DNA from: a virus
Length of the DNA stretch: 23,539 nt
Direction: 5' to 3' (one strand)
IMG/VR virus record: IMGVR_UViG_3300017772_000137
Span: 1 to 23,539 of that record
Position numbers and translations under genes: made by a program. Below are positions 8,165 through 15,657 of the stretch, one piece after another. Under the pieces are notes generated by a model that searched no databases, was not told the DNA's origin, and saw only the letters and a program-made list of their open reading frames with translations. Each line of letters starts with the position of its first letter. Position 1 is the first letter of the stretch.

Positions 8165-8383
8165 ATGGACATTAGAAAAATATCAATTGGATCAGACTTT
8201 AAGTCTGGTGCAATGCACTATATAAAAGGACAAGAAGTTCTTGGTGGATCACACACAATACATCTTATACAAGCACAAAAAAGCTCATTTAGAATATGGG
8301 TGGAGAAGGATGAAAAGTTATTTGTTTGGAAAGAGTTTTTAACTACACTTCCAATAGCTGTTGAATATAATATAAACTTCTGA
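8165..8383 (+). CDS. Conserved small phage protein, function unknown
   Basis: A 72-residue protein beginning MDIRKISIGSDFKSGAMHYI and containing K-L-F-V-W-K-E-F near the C-terminus. It alternates polar and hydrophobic residues in a way that suggests a small beta-rich domain. I recall similar proteins in Bacteroidota phages but know no function. Two ATGs lie close together: the one at 8160 opens a frame of only 21 codons, so the start at 8165 is chosen. The stop overlaps the next start (TGATG), tying it to the GroES-like gene. The gene opens a run of overlapped genes that leads into terminase and portal. Confidence 0.72.
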   Translation: MDIRKISIGSDFKSGAMHYIKGQEVLGGSHTIHLIQAQKSSFRIWVEKDEKLFVWKEFLTTLPIAVEYNINF

Positions 8384-8946
8384 TGAAATCTCCATACTGC
8401 TTTATCGTAACACCAGTTAACGATAGAAGGTATGATAATCAGAAAGAGATAGGCGAGGTTAACTTTATTACCAGTGTTTCTGAAGAAGATCATACATCAT
8501 CTAATCGTTTTGCAATAGTTGTTGAAACACCTATTGGATATAATGGCCCTATCAAAAAGGGTGACATGCTTTTAGTACACCATAATGTTTTTAAATTTTA
8601 TAATGACATGCAAGGTAGAAGAAAAAGCGGAAGAAGTTTTTTAAAAGAAAACTTATTCTTAGTAGATACCGAACAGTTTTACATGTATCATAACGGTACA
8701 CAATGGAATGCATGGGGTAAGTATTGTTTTATAGAACCTATTGCATTAAAAGATTCGTATATATTTAAACCAGGTGGAGAAGAACCTTTATTTGGAAAAG
8801 TAAAATATATTAATCAAGAACTTTTAGATATGGGAGTCAAGGAAGGAGATGAGATATCTTACACTCCTGACAGTGATTATCCTTTCACGATAGATGGAGA
8901 AAAGCTATATCGAATGTATACTAATAATATAACAATGATTATATGA
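8383..8946 (+). CDS. GroES-like phage protein (possible co-chaperonin)
   Basis: A 187-residue protein with what look like two GroES-type halves. In the first, V-V-E-T-P-I-G is followed by P56-I-K-K-G-D-M-L-L-V at 56-65. In the second, G151-V-K-E-G-D-E-I-S-Y is followed by Y166-P-F-T-I-D-G-E-K-L-Y-R-M at 166-178 and a terminal N-N-I-T-M-I. The last stretch parallels the GroES ending, which runs I-D-G-x-E-x-x-x-x ... D-I-L-A-V. Phage co-chaperonins such as T4 gp31 help fold capsid protein with host GroEL, and a place before terminase, portal and capsid would suit that. The mobile loop of classical GroES is not obvious; the HHNVFKFYND region could take that place. Alternative: a virion protein that merely shares the beta-barrel fold. 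Confidence 0.6.
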   Translation: MKSPYCFIVTPVNDRRYDNQKEIGEVNFITSVSEEDHTSSNRFAIVVETPIGYNGPIKKGDMLLVHHNVFKFYNDMQGRRKSGRSFLKENLFLVDTEQFYMYHNGTQWNAWGKYCFIEPIALKDSYIFKPGGEEPLFGKVKYINQELLDMGVKEGDEISYTPDSDYPFTIDGEKLYRMYTNNITMII

Positions 8947-9515
8947 TATATGCAATAGATGATTTTATTGATAAAGATTTATTTAAGATAGCTACTAACT
9001 ATTTAAAAAAAGGAAAGTGGGTAACTCATAAAGCTGGAGATAAAAACTTCTATGTACAGGAATCCCCAAAATCATTTAATGAATATGTACTTAGTAAACT
9101 GTCTAACTTTGAAGGAAAAGAGTTATACAACATATTAAGTTTCTTTAGGATGTCTAATGATAATTTAGATACTAATTGGAGAATACATGCCGATGCTAAG
9201 ATTAACGGGGAGCAGCCAGATAGAGCGGCTGTTATCTATATGTCACCAAGAGAATTAGAAGAACTTCATGGAACAGCTTTTTATGAACATGATATATATG
9301 GCAAAGAATTACCCATGGATATTAGTGATAAAGAATTTGATTTATTATTGCAAGAAGATTCTGAGATTCTTGAGAAATGGAGATTAACTTCTGTAGTTGG
9401 CTATGAGCAAAATAGAATTATATCATATCCATCTAATTACTTTCATAGTAAGTATCCTAATAAATCTTGGAAAGAAGGTAGAGAGGTGTATGTAATTTTT
9501 TATAAATTTAAATAA
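8943..9515 (+). CDS. Probable 2OG-Fe(II) oxygenase
   Basis: A 190-residue protein with the residues expected of an iron- and 2-oxoglutarate-dependent dioxygenase, in the right order: H82-x-D84 in W79-R-I-H-A-D, a G-T-A-F-Y-E-H strand at 110-116, distal H168 in S-N-Y-F-H-S-K-Y-P, and R180 in E-G-R-E-V-Y-V-I-F-Y as the candidate 2-oxoglutarate ligand. Spacing from HxD to the distal His (84 residues) is normal for the prolyl-4-hydroxylase-like branch. The likely reaction is hydroxylation of a protein side chain or nucleic acid base; the substrate is not visible. It overlaps the GroES-like gene by ATGA and the probable small terminase by one base, so it is made with the packaging genes. The length is short but complete for the fold. 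Confidence 0.72.
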   Translation: MIYAIDDFIDKDLFKIATNYLKKGKWVTHKAGDKNFYVQESPKSFNEYVLSKLSNFEGKELYNILSFFRMSNDNLDTNWRIHADAKINGEQPDRAAVIYMSPRELEELHGTAFYEHDIYGKELPMDISDKEFDLLLQEDSEILEKWRLTSVVGYEQNRIISYPSNYFHSKYPNKSWKEGREVYVIFYKFK

Positions 9516-9793
9516 TGGACACAAGAGAACTTAAACAAAATATTATAGATGCTGGTCAAAAGGCTGTAAAACAATTGATTAAAGTAGCAAAAGAAGATAT
9601 TATTAAGTACGATAAAGATGATGAACTTGCAGCTGACAGATTAAAGAATGCCGCAGCTACAAAGAAACTTTGTATAATGGATGCTTTTGAAATACTAAAA
9701 AGAATAGAAGAAGAGAAAGCAATGTTAGATGGTAATTTTACCGAGAAAAAAAGTAATACATTAAAAGGATTTGCAGAGTCAAGATCAAAATAA
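9515..9793 (+). CDS. Probable small terminase subunit
   Basis: A 92-residue, mostly helical, charged protein. It contains D-D-E-L-A-A-D-R-L-K-N-A-A-A-T-K-K at about 35-51 and a second helix, I-M-D-A-F-E-I-L-K-R-I-E-E-E, at about 54-67, then a flexible tail. It sits directly upstream of the large terminase, the usual place of the small subunit that recognises phage DNA and regulates the packaging motor, and small helical oligomer-forming proteins are typical for that role. I see no clear helix-turn-helix, so the call rests on position and helical character. Its last 23 bases overlap the start of the large terminase frame. Confidence 0.55.
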   Translation: MDTRELKQNIIDAGQKAVKQLIKVAKEDIIKYDKDDELAADRLKNAAATKKLCIMDAFEILKRIEEEKAMLDGNFTEKKSNTLKGFAESRSK

Positions 9794-12017
9794 ATTATAT
9801 ACAAAACTAAATAAGTTTATTCCAAACTCAGTTATCGCAAGTAAAAACAGAGGGAGAAGTTGGCTGTATGGTTATAATGAAAAATATGATGTTGTTGTAA
9901 TATCAAGAACAGGTCAAATAGAAAGTGTTATTGATATTAATGGATTAAAAATAGCATTACCTAAGCCACCAAAAAATGTATATAAAAGATCTAAAGATAA
10001 GCAAGAACAGTATTGGGAACCAGTACCTATATCTAAAGAACTAAATAGAGTTAAATCTATATTTCAATGGCACGAAACTCCAGATCAATTTAAATCACAG
10101 TGGGTTGACTATATAGAAGAGGAGTTTAATAGAAGAGAGCAAGGACACTGGTTTATGAATAATGGAGTACCAACATATATAACTGGCACACATTATATGT
10201 ATTTACAATGGACAAAGATTGATGTAGGTAATCCAGATTTTAGAGAAGCTAATAGAGTATTTTATATTTTTTGGGAGGCCTGTAAAGCAGATAAAAGAAG
10301 TTTTGGAATGTGTTACTTAAAAATAAGACGTTCTGGATTTTCATTTATGAGTTCTTGTGAAGGAGTTAATCAGGCAACTATAACTAAAGATGCTCGTATA
10401 GGAATACTTTCTAAGTCTGGATCGGATGCAAAAAAAATGTTTACCGATAAGGTTGTCCCTATTTCTAATAACTATCCATTCTTTTTTAAACCTATTCAAG
10501 ATGGTATGGATAAACCTAAAACAGAATTAGCCTATAGAGTCCCAGCTTCTAAAATTACTAAAAAGAATATGCACACCTTGGCTGATGAAGAGCTTGAAGG
10601 ATTAGATACAACTATAGACTGGAAGAATACAGGTGACAATAGTTATGATGGTGAAAAGTTACAACTACTACTACACGATGAAAGTGGTAAATGGGAAAGG
10701 CCTGATAATATATTGAATAACTGGAGAGTAACTAAAACATGTTTAAGATTAGGTAGTAAAATTATTGGTAAGTGCATGATGGGTTCTACATCTAACGCAT
10801 TAGATAAAGGTGGTAGTAATTTTAAATCTTTATATGAAGATTCTATGCCTAATAAAAGAAATGCTAACGGGCAAACTAAAAGCGGACTGTATTGTCTTTT
10901 TATTCCTATGGAATGGAACTTTGAAGGATACATAGATAAGTATGGTATGCCAGTATTGCATACTCCAAAAAACCCAAGAGTTGGGATTGACGGTGAATTA
11001 ATTTCTATAGGAGCAATTAATTATTGGCAGAATGAAGTTGATTCATTATCTCAAGATGCTGATGCTTTAAATGAATTTTATAGACAGTTTCCAAGAACAG
11101 AGTCTCATGCTTTTAGAGACGAGAGTAAACAATCTTTATTTAATTTAACAAAGATATATCAGCAAATAGATTATAATGATTCTTTAATAATGTCTCATCA
11201 TGCTACCAGAGGTTCGTTTCACTGGGAGAATGGTGTAAAAGATACTAAGGTTATTTGGACTCCTAATAAAAATGGTAGGTTCTTAACAACTTGGTTACCA
11301 GCAAAACATTTACAAAATAGACAAATTACTGAAAGAGGAATCAAAAAACCTGGTAACGAACATATGGGTTCTTTTGGTTGTGACTCTTATGATATATCAG
11401 GAGTTGTTGTTGGTAAAGGATCTAATGGAGCTTTGCATGGATTAACTAAATTTAATATGGAAGAATCTCCAAGTAACCATTTCTTTTTAGAATATATAGC
11501 ACGACCTCAGACAGCAGAAATATTTTTTGAAGAAGTTTTAATGGCTTGTATATTTTATGGTATGCCAATACTATGTGAAAATAATAAACCAAGATTATTA
11601 TACCATTTTAAAAACAGAGGATATAGAGGTTATTCACTAAACAGACCAGATAAAGTATACAGTAAATTATCTAAAACAGAAAGAGAGTTAGGAGGTATAC
11701 CTAATAGTTCAGAAGACGTAAAACAATCACATGCTTCAGCTATAGAATCTTATATAGAAAAGTATGTGGGTATAGATTTTCAAGGGGATTATAGAGATGC
11801 TGGAGATATGGGAAGTATGTATTTCGGAAGAACATTAGAAGATTGGGCAAAGTTTGATATTAGTAATAGAACTAAGTTTGATGCGGCTATAAGTTCTGGA
11901 TTAGCTATAATGGCTAACCAAAAGCACTTATACACACCATCTAAACAAAAATCAAAAATAAGTATTAACTTTGCGAGATATAACAATAAGAGTACTCAAA
12001 GTAAAATAATTACATGA
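9771..12017 (+). CDS. terL: Terminase large subunit (packaging ATPase-nuclease)
   Basis: A protein of about 748 residues that cuts concatemeric DNA and pumps it through the portal. Numbering from the TTG: a Walker-A-like K184-I-R-R-S-G-F-S191, with the Arg pair and S-G but Phe where Lys normally precedes the Ser/Thr; Walker B at 297-304 (L-Q-L-L-L-H-D-E); coupling motif M-G-S-T-S-N at 337-342; and RNase-H-fold nuclease acids, likely D538 (G-C-D-S), E603 (L-C-E-N-N) and D649 or E659. An aromatic-rich N-terminal domain (1-180) precedes the ATPase. No ATG exists in frame before residue 129; the frame is closed by TAA at 9762, so TTG at 9771, inside the preceding gene, is the best start. The stop overlaps the portal start (ATGA). 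Confidence 0.88.
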   Translation: MQSQDQNKLYTKLNKFIPNSVIASKNRGRSWLYGYNEKYDVVVISRTGQIESVIDINGLKIALPKPPKNVYKRSKDKQEQYWEPVPISKELNRVKSIFQWHETPDQFKSQWVDYIEEEFNRREQGHWFMNNGVPTYITGTHYMYLQWTKIDVGNPDFREANRVFYIFWEACKADKRSFGMCYLKIRRSGFSFMSSCEGVNQATITKDARIGILSKSGSDAKKMFTDKVVPISNNYPFFFKPIQDGMDKPKTELAYRVPASKITKKNMHTLADEELEGLDTTIDWKNTGDNSYDGEKLQLLLHDESGKWERPDNILNNWRVTKTCLRLGSKIIGKCMMGSTSNALDKGGSNFKSLYEDSMPNKRNANGQTKSGLYCLFIPMEWNFEGYIDKYGMPVLHTPKNPRVGIDGELISIGAINYWQNEVDSLSQDADALNEFYRQFPRTESHAFRDESKQSLFNLTKIYQQIDYNDSLIMSHHATRGSFHWENGVKDTKVIWTPNKNGRFLTTWLPAKHLQNRQITERGIKKPGNEHMGSFGCDSYDISGVVVGKGSNGALHGLTKFNMEESPSNHFFLEYIARPQTAEIFFEEVLMACIFYGMPILCENNKPRLLYHFKNRGYRGYSLNRPDKVYSKLSKTERELGGIPNSSEDVKQSHASAIESYIEKYVGIDFQGDYRDAGDMGSMYFGRTLEDWAKFDISNRTKFDAAISSGLAIMANQKHLYTPSKQKSKISINFARYNNKSTQSKIIT

Positions 12018-14449
12018 AAGCAGTCCAAATAGATATACAGTCTGCTGCGTTTCCTGATCAATTTGTAAACGACAAAACTAAAGCAACAAAAGAGTTTGGT
12101 TTACAAGTTGGTCAAGCAATACAATATGAGTGGTTTAGAAAAGATGGCATGAGTTGTAGATTCTACAATCAGTGGGCAGAATTTAATAGACTAAGATTGT
12201 ATGCGAGAGGAGAGCAGTCAATAGCAAAATACAAAAATGAATTAGCGGTAGACGGAGATTTGTCATACCTAAATTTAGATTGGACTCCAATTCCTATCAT
12301 TCCAAAGTTTGTTGACATTGTTGTTAACGGAATGTCAGATAGACTATTCAAAGTAAACTGTGTTGCTTCAGATGCTATGTCTGCTGAGAAAAGAAATCAA
12401 TTCCAGAAAATGGTTGAGATTAATGTGGCTGCTCAAGATTTATTTCATCAAGTAGAAAAAGACTTTGATATGGAAGTGTTTCAGGTTGATCCTAAAACAT
12501 TACCTCAAAGTGATACAGAGATGGAATTGTATATGCAACTAAATTATAAACCAGCAATTGAAATAGCAAACGAAATAGCTATTGATACAATGCTACAAGA
12601 AAACCATTATAATGATACTCGTAAAAGAGTTGATATGGATATTACTACTCTTGGTGTTGGTATGACTAAGCATATGTTTCAACAAGGAGATGGAATAAGA
12701 GTTGAGTATGTTGATCCAGCAAATGTTGTTTATAGTTATACAGAAGATCCTTACTTTAAAGATTGTTTCTATTGGGGTGAAATTAAAACTGTTCCTATTA
12801 CTGAGGTTATAAAAATTAATCCTGACCTAACAGAAGAAGACTTAGAAGAAATATCTAAATACAGTCAATCGTGGTATGACTATTATAATGTAGCAGCCAT
12901 GTATGAAAATAGTATGTTTGCCAGAGACACTTGTACTTTATTATTTTTTAATTATAAAACTACAAATAGTTTTGTGTACAAGAAAAAGAAAATGGCTGAA
13001 GGTACATTCAAGACTGTAGAAAAAGATGATGAGTTTAATCCTCCACAGGAAATGATGGATGAAGGGAACTTTGAAAGAGTAGAAAAAAGAATAGATGTAT
13101 GGTATGATGGTGTAATGGTAATGGGTAGTAACTTATTGATAAAGTGGGAAATGATGGAGAACATGGTTCGTCCTAATTCTGCTAATCAGTATGCTATGCC
13201 AAACTATGTAGCATGTGCACCAAGATTATATAAAGGAGCTTTAGATTCTTTAGTAAGAAGAATGATTCCTTTTGCTGATTTAATTCAAATGACACACTTA
13301 AAGATACAGCAAGTTGTTTCTAAGGTTGTTCCAGATGGTGTGTTTATAGATGCGGATGGATTAAGTGAAGTGGATTTAGGAACAGGAAATGCATATGATC
13401 CGTCAGATGCTTTACGATTATACTTCCAAACTGGTAGTGTAGTTGGTAGAAGTTATACTCAAGATGGTGAGTTTAATAATGCTAAAGTTCCTATTACTCA
13501 ACTTAATTCTAATAGTGGTGGAAGTAAAATGCAAATGCTTATTGGAAATTATAATCATTATTTAAATATGATTAGACAGGTAACTGGATTAAATGAAGCA
13601 AGAGATGCCTCAATGCCAGATCCTAATTCTTTAGTAGGTGTACAAAAGTTAGCAGCATTAAATTCTAATGTTGCTACAAGACATATTATGCAAGGTAGCT
13701 TGTACATTACAAGAACCTTAGCTGAATGTTTATCTATTAGAACTGCTGATATTTTAGAGTACGCAGATTTTAAAGATGAGTTTGCAATGCAAATTGGTAA
13801 ATATAATTTAGGTATTATAGAAGAGATTAAAAATCTTTATCTATATGACTTTGGTATATATATTGAAATGTCACCAGATGAAGAAGAAAAAGCACAACTT
13901 GAACAAAATATTCAAATGGCTTTACAGAAAGGTGGTATTGATTTAGAAGATGCTATTGATATTAGAACTCTTAATAATCTAAAAATGGCTAACCAGCTTT
14001 TAAAAGTTAAGAGAAAACAAAAACAAACTGAAGTTCAACAACAAGAGCAACAGAAACAAGCTATGCAAGGTCAGCAGCAACAGGCTCTTCAGCAACAAGC
14101 TGCTCAAGCTAAGATGCAACAAACTCAAGCTGAATTACAAGCTAAGATTCAAATTAAACAAGCGGAGATTGCTTTTGAAATAGAGAAGCAAACTAATGAA
14201 GCTGAGTTGAAAAGAAGATTAATGGATGTTGAATTTAACTATAACATGCAACTTAGGGGAATGGAGCAAAGTCAGATAGATGCAAGAGAAACTCAGAAGG
14301 AGGATGCTAAAGCAGCTCGTATAAGTATGGGTAATACTCAGCAGTCTAAAATGATCACCCAGAGAAAAAACAATGGTGCTCCTATAAACTTTGAATCTAA
14401 CGAAGATAGTTTAGATGGGTTTGACTTGGCAGAATTTGAACCAAGGTAA
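12014..14449 (+). CDS. Portal protein
   Basis: An 811-residue protein immediately downstream of the large terminase, overlapping it by ATGA. Portals form the dodecameric ring at one capsid vertex through which DNA enters and leaves. Size, place and the middle region support the call: around residue 400 an A-P-R-L-Y-K-G-A-L-D-S-L-V-R-R segment is followed by helices with I-Q-M-T-H-L-K-I-Q-Q and then M-I-R-Q-V-T-G-L-N-E-A-R near 520, typical of podovirus and crAss-like portals as I know them. From about 660 to 775 the chain is a long Gln/Lys/Glu-rich coiled coil, likely the barrel or an internal extension. The last 40 residues are acidic and probably disordered. No membrane segment or signal peptide is seen. 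Confidence 0.85.
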   Translation: MKAVQIDIQSAAFPDQFVNDKTKATKEFGLQVGQAIQYEWFRKDGMSCRFYNQWAEFNRLRLYARGEQSIAKYKNELAVDGDLSYLNLDWTPIPIIPKFVDIVVNGMSDRLFKVNCVASDAMSAEKRNQFQKMVEINVAAQDLFHQVEKDFDMEVFQVDPKTLPQSDTEMELYMQLNYKPAIEIANEIAIDTMLQENHYNDTRKRVDMDITTLGVGMTKHMFQQGDGIRVEYVDPANVVYSYTEDPYFKDCFYWGEIKTVPITEVIKINPDLTEEDLEEISKYSQSWYDYYNVAAMYENSMFARDTCTLLFFNYKTTNSFVYKKKKMAEGTFKTVEKDDEFNPPQEMMDEGNFERVEKRIDVWYDGVMVMGSNLLIKWEMMENMVRPNSANQYAMPNYVACAPRLYKGALDSLVRRMIPFADLIQMTHLKIQQVVSKVVPDGVFIDADGLSEVDLGTGNAYDPSDALRLYFQTGSVVGRSYTQDGEFNNAKVPITQLNSNSGGSKMQMLIGNYNHYLNMIRQVTGLNEARDASMPDPNSLVGVQKLAALNSNVATRHIMQGSLYITRTLAECLSIRTADILEYADFKDEFAMQIGKYNLGIIEEIKNLYLYDFGIYIEMSPDEEEKAQLEQNIQMALQKGGIDLEDAIDIRTLNNLKMANQLLKVKRKQKQTEVQQQEQQKQAMQGQQQQALQQQAAQAKMQQTQAELQAKIQIKQAEIAFEIEKQTNEAELKRRLMDVEFNYNMQLRGMEQSQIDARETQKEDAKAARISMGNTQQSKMITQRKNNGAPINFESNEDSLDGFDLAEFEPR

Positions 14450-14477
14450 GACCTTAAATAAACATTAAATAATATAT

Positions 14478-14485
14478 TAACTTTG
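14478..14485 (+). promoter_or_regulatory. Bacteroidota-type promoter, -7 element TAACTTTG
   Basis: TAACTTTG fits TAnnTTTG and lies in the 56-base gap between portal and scaffold-like genes, 20 bases before the start at 14506. A TTAAA about 20 bases upstream could serve as a weak -33 box. It would give the scaffold and capsid genes their own transcript, ending at the terminator at 17088, which suits the high capsid demand. Confidence 0.6.
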
Positions 14486-14505
14486 TACAAATTAAATTAA
14501 ATAAA

Positions 14506-15636
14506 ATGGAAGAAAACAAAAACGAAACACCTGAACAACCAAAGTTCACTGTTAAAGAAGTAACAGGAGAAGAAAAATCTCGTGCTGAAGTAGAAGAACA
14601 ATTACTTGCTAAGCATGAAGAAAAGTTTACGGATAGTAAACCTAAAGAAGAAGAGGTTGAAAAAGTTGAGAAAGTAAAAGAAGAAACTCCCGCATCAGAG
14701 ATAAATGATGCAGACGTTCTTAAATATATTAAAAATAGATACGATAAAGATATAGATTCTGTAGAAGGATTGTTTGATCAAAAAAATTCAAACGAAGATT
14801 TACCAGAAGATGTGTCAGCGTATTTTAAGTATAAAAAGGAAACTGGTCGTGGTATTGAAGACTTTGTTAAACTACAAAGAAACTATGATGACATGGATGG
14901 TGACCAAGTGCTAAGAGCTTATTACAATTCTACCGAAGAAGGTTTGGATAGTGATGACATTACTGATATTATGGATGATAAGTTTTCATTTGATGAAGAT
15001 TTAGATGATCCAAAAGATATTAAGAAAAAGCAATTAGCTAAAAAAAGAGAACTTGTTAAAGCTAAAAAGTTTCTTAACGAACAGCGAGATAAATATAAAG
15101 CTCCTCTTGAGTCAAGTGGGGGTGGGTTATCAAGCGAAGACAAAGAGAAATTTGATAGTTATAAAAGTTATATAGAGGAATCTACTAATGCTCAAGAGGC
15201 ACAGCAGAGAAGGTATGATTATTTCTTAGATAAAACCGCTGAGGTTTTTAACGATGAGTTCAAAGGTTTTGAGTTCAGTATCGGAGAGAAACAATTTACA
15301 TTCAAACCTGGAGACAGTGGTGAACTAAAGAGTAAGCAATCAGATGTTAATAATTTCACGAAGAAATTCATGGATGAAAAGACAGGAATGATTTCAGACG
15401 CTAAAGGATACCACAAGGCTATGTCCGTTGCTATGAACTTAGATAAGTTTGCGGAGTTCTTTTACAATCAAGGTGTAACCTCGGCTGTAGATGAAGTAAG
15501 TAAAAAATCTAAGAACATTAATATGGAGATGAGGAAGACACCAACCAGCTTAAGTAAAGATGGATTAAAAATCAGAGCTGTAGGTGACACGAGTAGTGGA
15601 AGAGGACTCAAAATTAGAAGTATTAAAAAAAGTTAA
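14506..15636 (+). CDS. Probable capsid scaffold protein
   Basis: A 376-residue, highly charged protein. Residues 1-70 are Glu/Lys-rich and probably disordered. Residues 140-180 are strongly acidic (D-D-I-T-D-I-M-D-D and D-E-D-L-D-D-P). A basic helical stretch follows (K-K-K-Q-L-A-K-K-R-E-L-V-K-A-K-K), then a helical region to about 345. The C-terminus is basic (L-K-I-R-A-V, L-K-I-R-S-I-K-K-S). The place between portal and major capsid genes, the charge pattern, the helical character and the basic C-terminus match scaffold proteins, whose basic tail often docks on the capsid lattice. I see no protease motif, so a fused maturation protease is unlikely. It probably shares its transcript with the capsid gene. 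Confidence 0.68.
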   Translation: MEENKNETPEQPKFTVKEVTGEEKSRAEVEEQLLAKHEEKFTDSKPKEEEVEKVEKVKEETPASEINDADVLKYIKNRYDKDIDSVEGLFDQKNSNEDLPEDVSAYFKYKKETGRGIEDFVKLQRNYDDMDGDQVLRAYYNSTEEGLDSDDITDIMDDKFSFDEDLDDPKDIKKKQLAKKRELVKAKKFLNEQRDKYKAPLESSGGGLSSEDKEKFDSYKSYIEESTNAQEAQQRRYDYFLDKTAEVFNDEFKGFEFSIGEKQFTFKPGDSGELKSKQSDVNNFTKKFMDEKTGMISDAKGYHKAMSVAMNLDKFAEFFYNQGVTSAVDEVSKKSKNINMEMRKTPTSLSKDGLKIRAVGDTSSGRGLKIRSIKKS

Positions 15637-15657
15637 TAATTTAAAAATTAAAAAAAA

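Noticed and set aside
8160-8225. ATG at 8160 as a start before the 72-residue protein
   Set aside because: Its frame ends after 21 codons. The ATG at 8165 opens the recognisable protein.
9746-9770. Run of seven A as a frameshift site joining small and large terminase
   Set aside because: The terminase frame meets TAA at 9762, after the run, so slipping there could not reach the large terminase. Only a shift after 9764 could.
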